DNA of 43,642 nucleotides from Gracilibacter sp. (lineage in GTDB: Bacteria > Bacillota > Desulfitobacteriia > Desulfitobacteriales > Syntrophobotulaceae): the NCBI GenBank assembly GCA_024637055.1, contig JAGXFZ010000029.1:1-43642 (forward strand), given 5' to 3'. Shown here one piece after another: positions 29,253-39,755 of this stretch. Under the pieces are notes generated by a model. It was not told the origin of the DNA. It worked only from the letters and a program-made list of their open reading frames with translations, and did no database searches. Position 1 is the first letter of the stretch, and every line of letters begins with the position of its first letter. Position numbers and translations under genes: made by a program.

Positions 29253-30620
29253 CTAGAGTGTATTAATTTTTCGGTTTAATAAATAGGAATCTACCATGGC
29301 AATACGTTCCTTTACTGGCTTCAGGCGAAACTGAAGTCTCAAGAGTTCTTTGGCTAGTCTTTCAGGATTATGCCGAACAACTTCTCCCCCTGTATAAAAG
29401 CTACTTTCATAATATTGTACGCCGAGGTTTTCAACAGATTTAGAGTCTCCAGTTACGGCCTCTGCACCTTCCCTCTGATAGCGTTCTCTAACTTCTGGCG
29501 GGATATCCTCTTTGGCAGCTAATACTGCATCTACTAACCCTATGCCCCCATGCTCAATAATTACCTCAAGATGCTCAGTTACGGTAAAGTTATCTGTCTC
29601 TCCTCGTTCTGTCATGATATTGCATACATAAACACACGGGGCTTTCACTGAAGCTATCTTATCCTTTAATCCGCCTATCAAAAGGTTTGGCAATACACTG
29701 GTATACAGACTGCCTGGTCCCAGAACTACTAGGTCAGCTTCCTCCACAGCTTTAAGAGCCTCAGGCAGTGGTTTACAATTCTGTGGGGTGACTTTCAATT
29801 GCTTAATCTTGCCAGGAGTAGACCTGATGGCTGTTTCTCCATTTATTGATCTGCCATCTTCGAAATATGCTTCTAAAGTTATCTGCGAAAGGGTTGAGGG
29901 ATATACTTCACCACGTAAAGCGAATACTTTACCCACCTGTTCAATACCCTTCTGAAAGTCTCCAAACCTTCCAGCCATTCCAGCCAGAAAAAGATTTCCC
30001 ATACTATGCCCGGCAAAGGCGCCACTATCAAAACGATAAGAAAAAAGGTCTTCCATTATCTCTTCTTTTTCAGCGAGCGCAACTAGGCAACTGCGGACAT
30101 CTCCGGGTGGTAGGATTCCAAGTTCCCGGCGAAGCCGTCCAGAACTACCTCCATCATCGGCCACTGTAACGATTGCTGTCAGATTGCTGGTATATTCCTT
30201 AAGACCTTTTAAAAGTACCGAGAGACCAGTTCCTCCGCCTACCACTACTATTTTGGGCCCTCTTTTCAGCCGAGAACGAGAGAACATTACGTCAACGATC
30301 TTTTCTTCATTACCTGGTAGTAAGGTAACTATTATCGACTTAAGCATTCTTTTAAATCCAATATAAATAAGTGTTAAGCCTGCGAGACATATTATTATTC
30401 CAGCAGGGACGACTGAAGCTGCTTGTTTGCCGGTAAGCTGGTAAATTAGATCTCTAAAATAGCTTTCTAGAAATCCCAGCATCTCTCCGAAGCTCATGAC
30501 TGCAAAGCCCCAAGATACGAGAAATATTCCAAACACAGCTAACATAAAGTATCTCTTGATACCCATATTCGGATAGAGCCATTTCAGATTTTCAAAGTGT
30601 GTTTTGGATTTATTTTTCAT
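29253..30620 (-). CDS. yvcK: YvcK/GlmR family protein with N-terminal TM segments
   Basis: KIVVVGGGTGLSVLLKGLKEYTSNLTAIVTVADDGGSSGRLRRELGILPPGDVR; two hydrophobic segments upstream. Confidence 0.95.
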   Translation of the reverse strand: MKNKSKTHFENLKWLYPNMGIKRYFMLAVFGIFLVSWGFAVMSFGEMLGFLESYFRDLIYQLTGKQAASVVPAGIIICLAGLTLIYIGFKRMLKSIIVTLLPGNEEKIVDVMFSRSRLKRGPKIVVVGGGTGLSVLLKGLKEYTSNLTAIVTVADDGGSSGRLRRELGILPPGDVRSCLVALAEKEEIMEDLFSYRFDSGAFAGHSMGNLFLAGMAGRFGDFQKGIEQVGKVFALRGEVYPSTLSQITLEAYFEDGRSINGETAIRSTPGKIKQLKVTPQNCKPLPEALKAVEEADLVVLGPGSLYTSVLPNLLIGGLKDKIASVKAPCVYVCNIMTERGETDNFTVTEHLEVIIEHGGIGLVDAVLAAKEDIPPEVRERYQREGAEAVTGDSKSVENLGVQYYESSFYTGGEVVRHNPERLAKELLRLQFRLKPVKERIAMVDSYLLNRKINTL

Positions 30621-30623
30621 ATT

Positions 30624-31499
30624 TTAGACTCCATCATTTATATCGCGGTGATTGACTATGCAAGAAAAACTTTTCTCCCTCAAGAACTCGGCTGTTCTCT
30701 CAGCTATGGCAACGGAGCGATGTTGGCCACCTGTACAACCAATACTGATAGCTAAGTGGCTTTTACCTTCTTGCAAATAATGTGGCAGAACGAATTCTAA
30801 CATGTGTAAAAACCTTTTCATGAATTCATCAGCTATACTATTATTCAGAACATAGTCCCTTACTGTATTATCTTTACCACAAAGGGGCCTGAGTTCTTCT
30901 ACATAATGGGGGTTAGGCAAAAAGCGGACATCCATAATAAGGTCAGTATCCAAAGGAATACCGTATTTAAACCCAAACGATATGATAGAGACTGACATTC
31001 TAGAAGGATCGTGCTCCTTACCAAAAAATTCTCTTATTTTTTCCCGCATCTGGGTAGTAGTTAAATCAGAGCTGTCAATAATCTTATGAGCTTTCCCTCT
31101 TAATTCCGTAAGGATTTCCCTTTCCAAGCAAATTCCTTCCAGAATATTACCCTGAGGGGATACTGGATGCCTTCTTCTTGATTCTTTATAGCGGTTTACC
31201 AGGACATCGTCTGAAGCTTCTAAGAAAAGGATTTCGTAGTTAAATCCATCTTTTAGTAAGTCTGATAAAGCCTGATTGAGAGAAGAGAAGAATTCGCCAC
31301 CTCTAAGGTCGCAGACAACTGCAACTTTAGTAATTTTCCCTTGAGACTTTAAGCAAAGCTCTGCAAACTTTTTAAGCAAGCTTGGAGGAAGGTTATCCAC
31401 ACAGAAGAAACCCATATCCTCTAGTCCTTGTAGTGCTTGGGTTTTTCCTGCTCCTGAGAGCCCGGTTATTATAATCAAGTTAATTTTACTTCTAATCAC
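30624..31499 (-). CDS. rapZ: RNase adapter RapZ
   Basis: IITGLSGAGKTQALQGLEDMGFFCVDNLP, IGCTGGQHRSVAIAE. Confidence 0.97.
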   Translation of the reverse strand: MIRSKINLIIITGLSGAGKTQALQGLEDMGFFCVDNLPPSLLKKFAELCLKSQGKITKVAVVCDLRGGEFFSSLNQALSDLLKDGFNYEILFLEASDDVLVNRYKESRRRHPVSPQGNILEGICLEREILTELRGKAHKIIDSSDLTTTQMREKIREFFGKEHDPSRMSVSIISFGFKYGIPLDTDLIMDVRFLPNPHYVEELRPLCGKDNTVRDYVLNNSIADEFMKRFLHMLEFVLPHYLQEGKSHLAISIGCTGGQHRSVAIAERTAEFLREKSFSCIVNHRDINDGV

Positions 31500-31546
31500 A
31501 ATTCTTCACCTCTCTTTTAATGCTCGCTGTTATAACCATAGTCATC

Positions 31547-32710
31547 TCATTCTAACAATTTAAGAGCTGATTGTTGTGCTTTTTTCAATTCACTCTCGGC
31601 ATCCGCTCCTGCAAGAATAGTGCGCCAAGTTGAATCTTGAATGCCTATAAACTGCCATTCTATCAAATCTCCAGTAGGTGTCCAGGAATTAGTGATAGTC
31701 TTGGCAGCCTCTATCCTAAAAGTATTCTGTGGTGCTTCATAATACTCCTTACTGACAGGAATTCTAGTTCCAGCTTTAGAAATAGCCGTTTGGGTCTCTA
31801 TCTTCAATAATTCTTCCTGCACGGTCAGAACCGCACCTTCCCTAGCTGAATTAATTTCTAAAGAAGAGTTTGCTATACCTATCGTCTTATCCAAGAGGGC
31901 TTTTCCGTTTTTTCCTAAAACATTTTCCAGAGATACACAATCCCATGCTACCTGAGATTCTTCTAGGATATGACTTTGACTGGCCCAACTTATAGCATAG
32001 TCCACATCACCTTTTATAAGTCTGGACAATGCTTGGTTATCAAATATAAGTAAGCCCTCTTCTCTTAGATCTATTAATCTCTCGATAAAAGACAAATTCG
32101 CCGGAGAATCAAGCTGAGGTATTCCTGCCAAGCTAAGATTTCCCCCTTCTGCTTTCCACCAAGGGCTGAGAAGGACAGTATTAGGAGGAGGGATTGCAAT
32201 TGAAGCTTTTGTTAGCCATATTTCAGCTAAATTAGCAGGAAGACTGTCAACCTTATCTGTTCGGTAATACAAAAGCGGAACATCTGTAAGCCAGGGAGCT
32301 GCATACAGTTCACGGTTAAAAGTGAACAATTCTTCAACCGAATCCAATGCTTTAGATTTTTCTGCCAAGACAGGAGAGATGCCTCCTTTTTCATAGAGGG
32401 CAGAGAGGAGCGGCCTGCTAGCAATCAAAATATCCGGACCTCGCCCTCCAGCCTGAATCTTCCAAACATAATCCACAAAGTCAACCTCTGGTATTCTTTC
32501 TCCTCTTACTTCAAATTCATTATTATCTTCGCTTATACGCTCCAATTGACTAAGTAGTTCCTGTTCTTCACTGCCTTCTAGGGAATACCAGACTGATAGA
32601 ATTGCTGGAGCATCCCCCCCAGGTTTTCCTTGTTCAGGTCCTTGAGTACAACCTGGTAAACTGCTTATAATTAAGAGAATAATAAAGATAATCCCATATC
32701 TTTTTAACAT
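31547..32710 (-). CDS. Extracellular solute-binding lipoprotein
   Basis: Signal peptide with LPGC lipobox and SBP-family features (ILSVWYSLEG..., AAPWLTDVPLLYYRTDK). Confidence 0.8.
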   Translation of the reverse strand: MLKRYGIIFIILLIISSLPGCTQGPEQGKPGGDAPAILSVWYSLEGSEEQELLSQLERISEDNNEFEVRGERIPEVDFVDYVWKIQAGGRGPDILIASRPLLSALYEKGGISPVLAEKSKALDSVEELFTFNRELYAAPWLTDVPLLYYRTDKVDSLPANLAEIWLTKASIAIPPPNTVLLSPWWKAEGGNLSLAGIPQLDSPANLSFIERLIDLREEGLLIFDNQALSRLIKGDVDYAISWASQSHILEESQVAWDCVSLENVLGKNGKALLDKTIGIANSSLEINSAREGAVLTVQEELLKIETQTAISKAGTRIPVSKEYYEAPQNTFRIEAAKTITNSWTPTGDLIEWQFIGIQDSTWRTILAGADAESELKKAQQSALKLLE

Positions 32711-32921
32711 CTACTAATCCCCTTTAAATGATTTCTGTGTGTTCTCCTTACTATTTTAATTTATCCCGCGCTAAGTTACAAATATCTTATATTGGTATTG
32801 AATTTTTACTTGATATACTATTATTTTAAAATGTTAAATTATGAACAAAAAAACCATACTTCTTGGATAGAAATATGGAAATTTATACCTGTGAGTCTTC
32901 TGCAGGAATATTCTACTCTGG

Positions 32922-34688
32922 CTAAATCTTTTGCTCTGGATATCTAAAAAATTGAACCCTGTTCCCAGTGTAGTAGAAAAGATACCAGACCTCTTGCTTA
33001 TTTTCCAAGCACTTCTCATCTATACAATGCTCTGGTACATCAAAGGCAAAACGTTCTACCGCTGTCGCTCTGGCCCATTGTCTTCTGTCCATCAGTTTGG
33101 ACTCGGGTATAATCTCTTGCCAGATAGCATCTTTCCTTATTAATTCTGCTACCTCCGTCATTTTATCAGGATGGGTATAATTACCTAGAAGAAATTCGGG
33201 TATTTGTCCAGGTCTTGCATTCAGAAAGTAGTCGAATCTCAAAGCTTCTTTCAATGTGTTTAAATTATATTGGTTTGGCATTCTTTCTATAGATAAACTT
33301 AAATATTCCCATAAATTGCTGAATAAATCTTTTCTACTCCACTCCCGCCTAAACCAGTCTTGATTAAGCCAGTATTCGGAGAGCGAGTGATAAAATTCGA
33401 AAGCGCTCTCATAATTTTCTAAGACATATTCCAAAATATACTGGAACTTAGATGAGTTATAGTACTTCCCTAACACTTCTTCTATCCTTCTTAAGGCAAG
33501 AATTTCATCATGGCTCAAAACATCAGTTTTTAATACAGTGTAAGGAGGATCGAGGGAATAGACCAATCCTAGTTCTTTACTTTTCTTCCAGATTTCTGAA
33601 CCTTTTAACACTTTGAGGAAACCCAGTTGGAGATTGTCTGGCCTAACTTCATAAACTTCATCGAAGGAACGGCTGAATTCACTCCATCCTTCATGTGGCA
33701 GGCCTGCTATAAGGTCAAGATGAACCGGGATATTACAGGTATGCTGAAGAAATCGCGCCTTTTCTTTCCAGGACGCAAAACTTTGGGGTCTATTAATCGC
33801 TTCCAAGGTTGGCTGATGGGTTGATTGTACTCCTATCTCTAGTTGAATCAGTCCATCAGGATACGCCTTAAGAAACTGTAACCATTCATCATCGAGTAGT
33901 TCACCTGCCATCTCACAGTGAGCCCGAAGGTTCTTGGCAGATTCATAAACGCTAAACCTTTCTGTTTCTTCCTTGAATATGGTCAATATCTTAAAAGCAT
34001 GTTTTTTGTTGGCATTAAATGTTCGATCTACAAACTTAATAGTGCCTGCACCATATTGAAATAGATTTCTAAGAATCAACCTAAATCTCGAAGGTTCAAG
34101 AAAACGCACCCCCCGAAAAGTAGAAGAAATACAAAACTTGCAATTGTAAGGACATCCACGGGTAGTTTCTACATAAGCAAGTCTCCCTTCCAAATCTTCT
34201 TCCTCGGCATAAGGATTTGGAAGTTTATTTAGTTCCGGAAGAGTAGTCGTACGAGGCCAAACCAACCCGCTAACCTCCCAAGGAAGACTGCCAGAGGATA
34301 AAGTGTTAACCAGGGAAGGTAAAGAATACTCCCCCTCTCCCGTAATAACAGCATTCACATGAGGATTACGACTAAGTAGGCTCTCTGCATCGTAAGAGAC
34401 TTCCGGTCCACCTACCACGATAAATGTCCGAGGAAGTACAAGACGTAAATGCTTGGTCAATGCTAAGACCTGAGTTATATTCCATATATAACAGGAGAAA
34501 CCGATGATATCCGGTTTCTCTTCATATATCACTGCAGCAATATTATCAAGTTGCTCATTTATAGAGAATTCTCTTGTGTTAATGTTCCAATCTTCTCGCC
34601 CTTCATTCTTAAGAGCTTCTCGTAGGTATCTAAGAGCAAGATTGGTATGGACATACCGAGCATTCAATGCAACTAATAAAATTTTCAA
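32922..34688 (-). CDS. B12-binding domain radical SAM protein (DUF4080-like)
   Basis: N-terminal KILLVALNARYVHTNLALRYL and TRGCPYNCKFC CxxxCxxC motif. Confidence 0.92.
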   Translation of the reverse strand: MKILLVALNARYVHTNLALRYLREALKNEGREDWNINTREFSINEQLDNIAAVIYEEKPDIIGFSCYIWNITQVLALTKHLRLVLPRTFIVVGGPEVSYDAESLLSRNPHVNAVITGEGEYSLPSLVNTLSSGSLPWEVSGLVWPRTTTLPELNKLPNPYAEEEDLEGRLAYVETTRGCPYNCKFCISSTFRGVRFLEPSRFRLILRNLFQYGAGTIKFVDRTFNANKKHAFKILTIFKEETERFSVYESAKNLRAHCEMAGELLDDEWLQFLKAYPDGLIQLEIGVQSTHQPTLEAINRPQSFASWKEKARFLQHTCNIPVHLDLIAGLPHEGWSEFSRSFDEVYEVRPDNLQLGFLKVLKGSEIWKKSKELGLVYSLDPPYTVLKTDVLSHDEILALRRIEEVLGKYYNSSKFQYILEYVLENYESAFEFYHSLSEYWLNQDWFRREWSRKDLFSNLWEYLSLSIERMPNQYNLNTLKEALRFDYFLNARPGQIPEFLLGNYTHPDKMTEVAELIRKDAIWQEIIPESKLMDRRQWARATAVERFAFDVPEHCIDEKCLENKQEVWYLFYYTGNRVQFFRYPEQKI

Positions 34689-34721
34689 CGTATTCCCTCT
34701 TTTCGGGTATTACAGTGTTCG

Positions 34722-35033
34722 CTAATCACAGGCTGTATTTTTAAAGATAGTATCATTTTTTTCTTGCACATTAAAGATCTCATTCAATAATTGTTGAACC
34801 TCACTGATTTTCTCTCGATTAACGGTATAGTAACACCACTTGCCACGTCTGTCTACGCTAATCAAGCCTGCTGAGATCAGTACTTTAAGATGATGAGAAA
34901 TGGTAGGTTGGGATAGGTTGAATAGTTCTGTTAATTGACAGGCACAGATTTCATTCTTAGCAATATTTCTTAATATATTTATTCTATTCTCATCGCTTAA
35001 GGCTTTAAAAACATCACTTATCTTCACTACCAT
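34722..35033 (-). CDS. arsR: ArsR-family repressor
   Basis: Winged HTH with ICACQLTELFNLSQPTISHHLKVLISAGLI; adjacent to ACR3. Confidence 0.9.
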   Translation of the reverse strand: MVVKISDVFKALSDENRINILRNIAKNEICACQLTELFNLSQPTISHHLKVLISAGLISVDRRGKWCYYTVNREKISEVQQLLNEIFNVQEKNDTIFKNTACD

Positions 35034-35067
35034 TCTCCTTTTCGATTCCAAATCAACCTTGCCATCA

Positions 35068-36102
35068 TTAACTCGTTTTTAGGTCAGGGAAATAACCTCT
35101 GGTCTTGTTAGCAATACCTACCAAGGCTAACATTACGGGCACCTCAACTAGAACGCCAACTACTGTTGTCAGGGTAGCGCCGGAGTTAAGTCCAAAGAGA
35201 GCTATGGCAACAGCTACCGCAAGTTCAAAGAAGTTGCTGGCTCCAATCATCGCAGCAGGGGCAGCGATATTATGAGGAAGTCTCCACGCCTTAGCCCAAC
35301 CATAAGCTACTGCGAAAATAAGGAATGTTTGGAGAATCAAGGGCACAGCGATTAATACAATATGCAGTGGGTTACTCAAGATTACATCACCTTGGAAAGA
35401 GAAGATGATGATGAGGGTGAGCAGAAGCCCAATAATCGTAGTATTGTTAAACTTGGGAATAAATGTTTTCTCAAAATAATCGAGCCCCTTATCCCTAACG
35501 ATATATCTTCTGGATAAATAACCTGCCACAAAAGGAATCACAACAAATAACAGGACCGAAAGTAGCAAGGTATTATAAGGTACAAAGACATTACTTACTC
35601 CCAGAAGGAAAGCTACTATAGGAGTAAACGCGAACAATAAGATTATATCGTTAACTGCAACCTGCACCAAAGTGTAAGCTGGGTCTCCTTTAGTTAAATG
35701 ACTCCAGACGAATACCATAGCAGTACAAGGTGCTGCTCCTAAAAGTATAGCCCCAGCTAGATACTGTGTTCCCAGATCGTCAGAAATCCAAGGACTAAAT
35801 ACTATTTTCAAGAAGAAATATGATATCAAATACATGGTAAAAGGCTTGATAAGCCAGTTCGTAACCGTAGTTACTGTTAATCCTTTAGGTTTCTTCGTTG
35901 CTTGTAAAATAGTACTGAAATCAATTTTTAACATCATGGGATAGATCATTAACCAAATCAATAAGGCTACCGGTATAGACACATTGGCATATTCGAATTG
36001 GCTAAGAAACGCGGGAACTTCCGGTAAAAATTGGCCAATCGCCACTCCGATCACAATACATAAAAACACCCAAATACTAAGATATCTTTCAAAAAAGCCC
36101 AT
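35068..36102 (-). CDS. acr3: ACR3-family arsenite efflux permease
   Basis: MIYPMMLKIDF, GAAPCTAMVFVWS; start reassigned to MGFFERYLS. Confidence 0.93.
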   Translation of the reverse strand: MGFFERYLSIWVFLCIVIGVAIGQFLPEVPAFLSQFEYANVSIPVALLIWLMIYPMMLKIDFSTILQATKKPKGLTVTTVTNWLIKPFTMYLISYFFLKIVFSPWISDDLGTQYLAGAILLGAAPCTAMVFVWSHLTKGDPAYTLVQVAVNDIILLFAFTPIVAFLLGVSNVFVPYNTLLLSVLLFVVIPFVAGYLSRRYIVRDKGLDYFEKTFIPKFNNTTIIGLLLTLIIIFSFQGDVILSNPLHIVLIAVPLILQTFLIFAVAYGWAKAWRLPHNIAAPAAMIGASNFFELAVAVAIALFGLNSGATLTTVVGVLVEVPVMLALVGIANKTRGYFPDLKTS

Positions 36103-36194
36103 AAAATACTCCTTCTTTATAGTCTGCAAAATGCTCAATACTTTAAGACATTGTTAGCATATCCAAATTATTTTTTATAATAAATTATAAACAC

Positions 36195-36224
36195 CATATA
36201 GATACATGTCAATGTATCTATATG
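36195..36224. promoter_or_regulatory. Candidate ArsR operator upstream of acr3-arsR
   Basis: CATATAGATACAT-GTCA-ATGTATCTATATG, perfect 13-bp arms. Confidence 0.7.
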
Positions 36225-36323
36225 TACTGAAAAAGATAATCTGTGACGTCATTATCACAGACTCTTTTCATTGTCTGTCTACTTTTATCTCGGTTATGAA
36301 TTTATTTACTCCACCATCCAAAA

Positions 36324-36352
36324 AAACTAGCAACTTATCAGCTACTAGTTTA
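36324..36352 (-). terminator. Putative terminator downstream of phoU
   Basis: Minus strand AAACTAGTAGCTGATAAGTTGCTAGTTTTTTTGG. Confidence 0.65.
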
Positions 36353-36408
36353 GATAATTATTTCCGCAATCAACCCGGGTTTTAAAGCACCGAATCTTAG
36401 AAGTATGC

Positions 36409-37062
36409 CTAATTTAAATCTTTTCTCGCCGCGGTTATCATATAAATTACATTTTCACCCACATTTGTGGTATGGTCCGCTATTCTTTCTAAATAGCGGC
36501 TTACAAACATTAAATGGGTTGCCTGTTTAATATTTTTGGGATTCTCTAACATGTACGTTATTAACTCTCTAATAATCTGAGCATGTAGACCATCTACTTC
36601 ATCGTCTTTAGATGCTAAAGACTCAGCTAATTCCACATCGCCCGTAACATAAGAATCTAAGGATTCCTTCAACATCTCCTGTGTAATTTCTGCCATTCTT
36701 GGAATATCAATTAAGGCTTTAATTAATGGTTCATTACCAATACGTAAAATAGTCTTAGCTATATCAACCGCATTATCTCCCATTCTTTCTAAGTCCGCGA
36801 TAATTTTGAAACCAGCCGCAATCCTTCTTAAATCCTTTGCTATAGGCTGTTGCGTCGCAATAAGCTTTAATATGAATTCTTCAATCTCTAATTCTAGCTC
36901 GTTAATTACATTATCTTTCTCGATTACTTTTTGTGCTAGTTCTAAATCTTGCCTAGCTAAAGATTCTACCGCTTCTTTAATCTGTTCTTCTACCAAGTTT
37001 CCCATTTTAATAATAGTTTTGTCTAATTGTTCTAAAGCACTCTCGTAATTATTTCTTGTCAT
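36409..37062 (-). CDS. phoU: Phosphate transport regulator PhoU
   Basis: Two PhoU repeats (DLRRIAAGFKIIADLERMGDNAVDIAK; YLERIADHTTNVGENVIYM). Confidence 0.95.
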   Translation of the reverse strand: MTRNNYESALEQLDKTIIKMGNLVEEQIKEAVESLARQDLELAQKVIEKDNVINELELEIEEFILKLIATQQPIAKDLRRIAAGFKIIADLERMGDNAVDIAKTILRIGNEPLIKALIDIPRMAEITQEMLKESLDSYVTGDVELAESLASKDDEVDGLHAQIIRELITYMLENPKNIKQATHLMFVSRYLERIADHTTNVGENVIYMITAARKDLN

Positions 37063-37077
37063 TATTTCCCTCCTTTC

Positions 37078-37836
37078 TTATCCAAAACGACCAGTAATAT
37101 AATCTTCAGTTCTTTTATCATTAGGCTTTGTAAACATACTTTCGGTTAAGTCGTATTCTATTAGATCTCCATTTAGTAGGAAAGCTGTATAATCCGATAT
37201 TCTTGCTGCTTGTTGCATATTATGAGTGACTATCACAATGGTATATTCTTTCTTTAATTCTTGGAGCAATTCTTCAATTCTTAGGGTAGATATTGGATCT
37301 AACGCAGAAGCAGGCTCATCCATCAATAATATATCAGGTTCCACTGCTAAAGCCCTTGCTATACAAAGCCTCTGCTGCTGTCCGCCAGATAAGCTCATTC
37401 CTGAATGATGCAAACGAGTCTTCACTTCATCCCAGAGTGCAGCCATCTTTAAGCTTTTTTCAACAGATTCTGCTACGAATTTTTTATCTGTTATTCCGTT
37501 TAATTTTAGGCCTGAAGCGACATTGTTAAATATGGACATCGTAGGAAATGGATTGGGCTTCTGAAAGACCATCCCAATCTTCCTGCGAATATCTACTGGA
37601 TCTACCTGCGCACTATATATATCTACATCGTTAACTAAAACCTTTCCTGTAACCTTAGCTCCAGGTATTACTTCATGCATTCTATTGAGACAACGAATAA
37701 AAGTAGATTTACCACAACCCGAAGGGCCGATGATAGCTGTAACCTTGTTCTTATTTATATCCAAGCTAATTCCATTTAACGCTTTTTCTGTTCCATACCA
37801 AGCTTGCACTTTTTCTGTTTTAATAATTTTCGTCAT
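37078..37836 (-). CDS. pstB: Phosphate ABC transporter ATPase
   Basis: Walker [26 protein letters not shown]; start reassigned to MTKIIK. Confidence 0.96.
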   Translation of the reverse strand: MTKIIKTEKVQAWYGTEKALNGISLDINKNKVTAIIGPSGCGKSTFIRCLNRMHEVIPGAKVTGKVLVNDVDIYSAQVDPVDIRRKIGMVFQKPNPFPTMSIFNNVASGLKLNGITDKKFVAESVEKSLKMAALWDEVKTRLHHSGMSLSGGQQQRLCIARALAVEPDILLMDEPASALDPISTLRIEELLQELKKEYTIVIVTHNMQQAARISDYTAFLLNGDLIEYDLTESMFTKPNDKRTEDYITGRFG

Positions 37837-37856
37837 AGTAAATTCCCCACCACCTA

Positions 37857-38723
37857 TTATTTGAATTTCTGTTGTCTCGTTGCTACGCGAGATACTATGC
37901 TTATGATTAGAACGAGTAAAATTAATAATAGCGAACCCGACCATGCTTGATTATGCCATTCTTCAAAGGGAGAAATAGCATAATTAAAAATTTGGAGAGG
38001 TAAAGCCGCAATAGGTTGATCAATACGTGTACTCCAATAATGATTACCAAAAGCAGTTAATAATAAAGGAGCTGTCTCTCCTGAAATTCTTGCAATTCCT
38101 AGCATAATCGTTGTAACGATCCCTCTTATTGCCGTTGGCAAAACTATGCTTACTATCACGCGCCATTTGCGCATACCTAGAGCTAGCCCAGCTTCCCTAT
38201 AAGAATCTGGCACCATTCTCAACATTCCTTCAGTGCCTCGAATAATAATTGGGATTAACATGATTCCTAACGCGGCTCCTCCAGCAAAAGCGGAAAAGCT
38301 TTTCATGGGGATTACTATGACTACATAGGCAAATATCCCCACTACAATTGATGGTATTCCGAGTAGACTATCAGCTACAAATCTAACTACGGAAGGAAAT
38401 ATTCCTATTTGTTGGTATTCTGATAAATATATTGCTGTTAAGACCCCTAACGGGATACCTATTACAGAAGCGATGGTTACAAGAATCAGAGTCCCTACTA
38501 ATCCGTTACCCATACCTCCTCCCGTCTCTCCAACCGGTGAGGGTAAATTCGTTATAAAGCCAAGGTTTAAACCTTTGATTCCTGATGCGCCAATATGAGT
38601 CAAAATACTAATAAGAGGTATCAAGGCTATGACGGCACAAAGCACCATCATCGTCAGCATAATGTAATTAGTCGCTTTCCTTCTAATCATATGCTTGTTA
38701 TATTGGGCTTGAAGATTATTCAT
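37857..38723 (-). CDS. pstA: Phosphate ABC transporter permease PstA
   Basis: Multi-TM permease, [29 protein letters not shown]; start reassigned to MNNLQAQ. Confidence 0.95.
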   Translation of the reverse strand: MNNLQAQYNKHMIRRKATNYIMLTMMVLCAVIALIPLISILTHIGASGIKGLNLGFITNLPSPVGETGGGMGNGLVGTLILVTIASVIGIPLGVLTAIYLSEYQQIGIFPSVVRFVADSLLGIPSIVVGIFAYVVIVIPMKSFSAFAGGAALGIMLIPIIIRGTEGMLRMVPDSYREAGLALGMRKWRVIVSIVLPTAIRGIVTTIMLGIARISGETAPLLLTAFGNHYWSTRIDQPIAALPLQIFNYAISPFEEWHNQAWSGSLLLILLVLIISIVSRVATRQQKFK

Positions 38724-39649
38724 TGTCTGATCCCTCCCCTTGGACCCCGAGCAACAGACCAAATAAAGAAACGAGCTAGTCCGTTTAAGACGAATGTAAC
38801 CAAAAATAATAAGAGTCCGATTTCAATGATTGCTGATAGATATACATCTTCTGTCGCTTCTGTAAACTCATTGGCGATTACGGCTGCCATAGAATGGGCG
38901 GGCGCGAATATTGATGAACTTATTTCTGCTCTATTCCCGATGACCATAGTAACTGCCATTGTTTCACCAATGGCTCTTCCTAAACCTAAAATAATACCAC
39001 CTAATATTCCAGTTTTAGCATACGGCAATACCGCATATTTAATGGTCTCCCATTTTGTTGCTCCTAAGGCTAATGCACCTTCTCTTTGTAAAATAGGGAC
39101 TGAACTAATTATATCTTTAGATATGGCAGTAATAATCGGTATTATCATAATGGCCAGAATTAGTCCTGCTGCAAGCATACCAATACCAAGGGGCGGCCCA
39201 CTGAATAAAGGCATCCACCCTAAGACATCATGAAGTGGCATTTGAATATAGTTGCGAACAAAAGGAACGAAGATAAATATCCCCCATAAACCATAGATTA
39301 CACTAGGTATAGCTGCTAATAATTCAACTAAGAAACCTATAGGTGTGCTTAACCAACGTGGTGCTATTTCAGTCAAAAAAATAGCAACACCAACACTAAT
39401 AGGAACAGCTATCAATATTGCAATAAAGGAAGAAACTACTGTACCGAAGATAAATGGCAAAGCACCATACTCGCCTGTAACAGGATTCCAGTCAGTACTT
39501 GTTATGAACGAAAAACCAAACTTATCTATAGAAAATGATGATTGCGTATATAACTTTATAATTATTGCAAATAATAAAGCCACAACAGCCGAAGCGGCTA
39601 ATAAAGTAATTACTTTAAATATGCGGTCAACCCAGGAAGCGCTTAACAA
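38720..39649 (-). CDS. pstC: Phosphate ABC transporter permease PstC
   Basis: Multi-TM permease, REGALALGATKWETIKYAVLPYAKTGILGGIILGLGRAIGETMAV. Confidence 0.95.
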   Translation of the reverse strand: MLSASWVDRIFKVITLLAASAVVALLFAIIIKLYTQSSFSIDKFGFSFITSTDWNPVTGEYGALPFIFGTVVSSFIAILIAVPISVGVAIFLTEIAPRWLSTPIGFLVELLAAIPSVIYGLWGIFIFVPFVRNYIQMPLHDVLGWMPLFSGPPLGIGMLAAGLILAIMIIPIITAISKDIISSVPILQREGALALGATKWETIKYAVLPYAKTGILGGIILGLGRAIGETMAVTMVIGNRAEISSSIFAPAHSMAAVIANEFTEATEDVYLSAIIEIGLLLFLVTFVLNGLARFFIWSVARGPRGGIRQ

Positions 39650-39755
39650 ATTAACAACTCCTTCCTCACTTATAGAAAGTACGCATAGGGAACACTCTTA
39701 CGGAATTCCCTATACGCCTCAATATTGTATGTTTCCAGTTTCGACTTTTTGGTTA

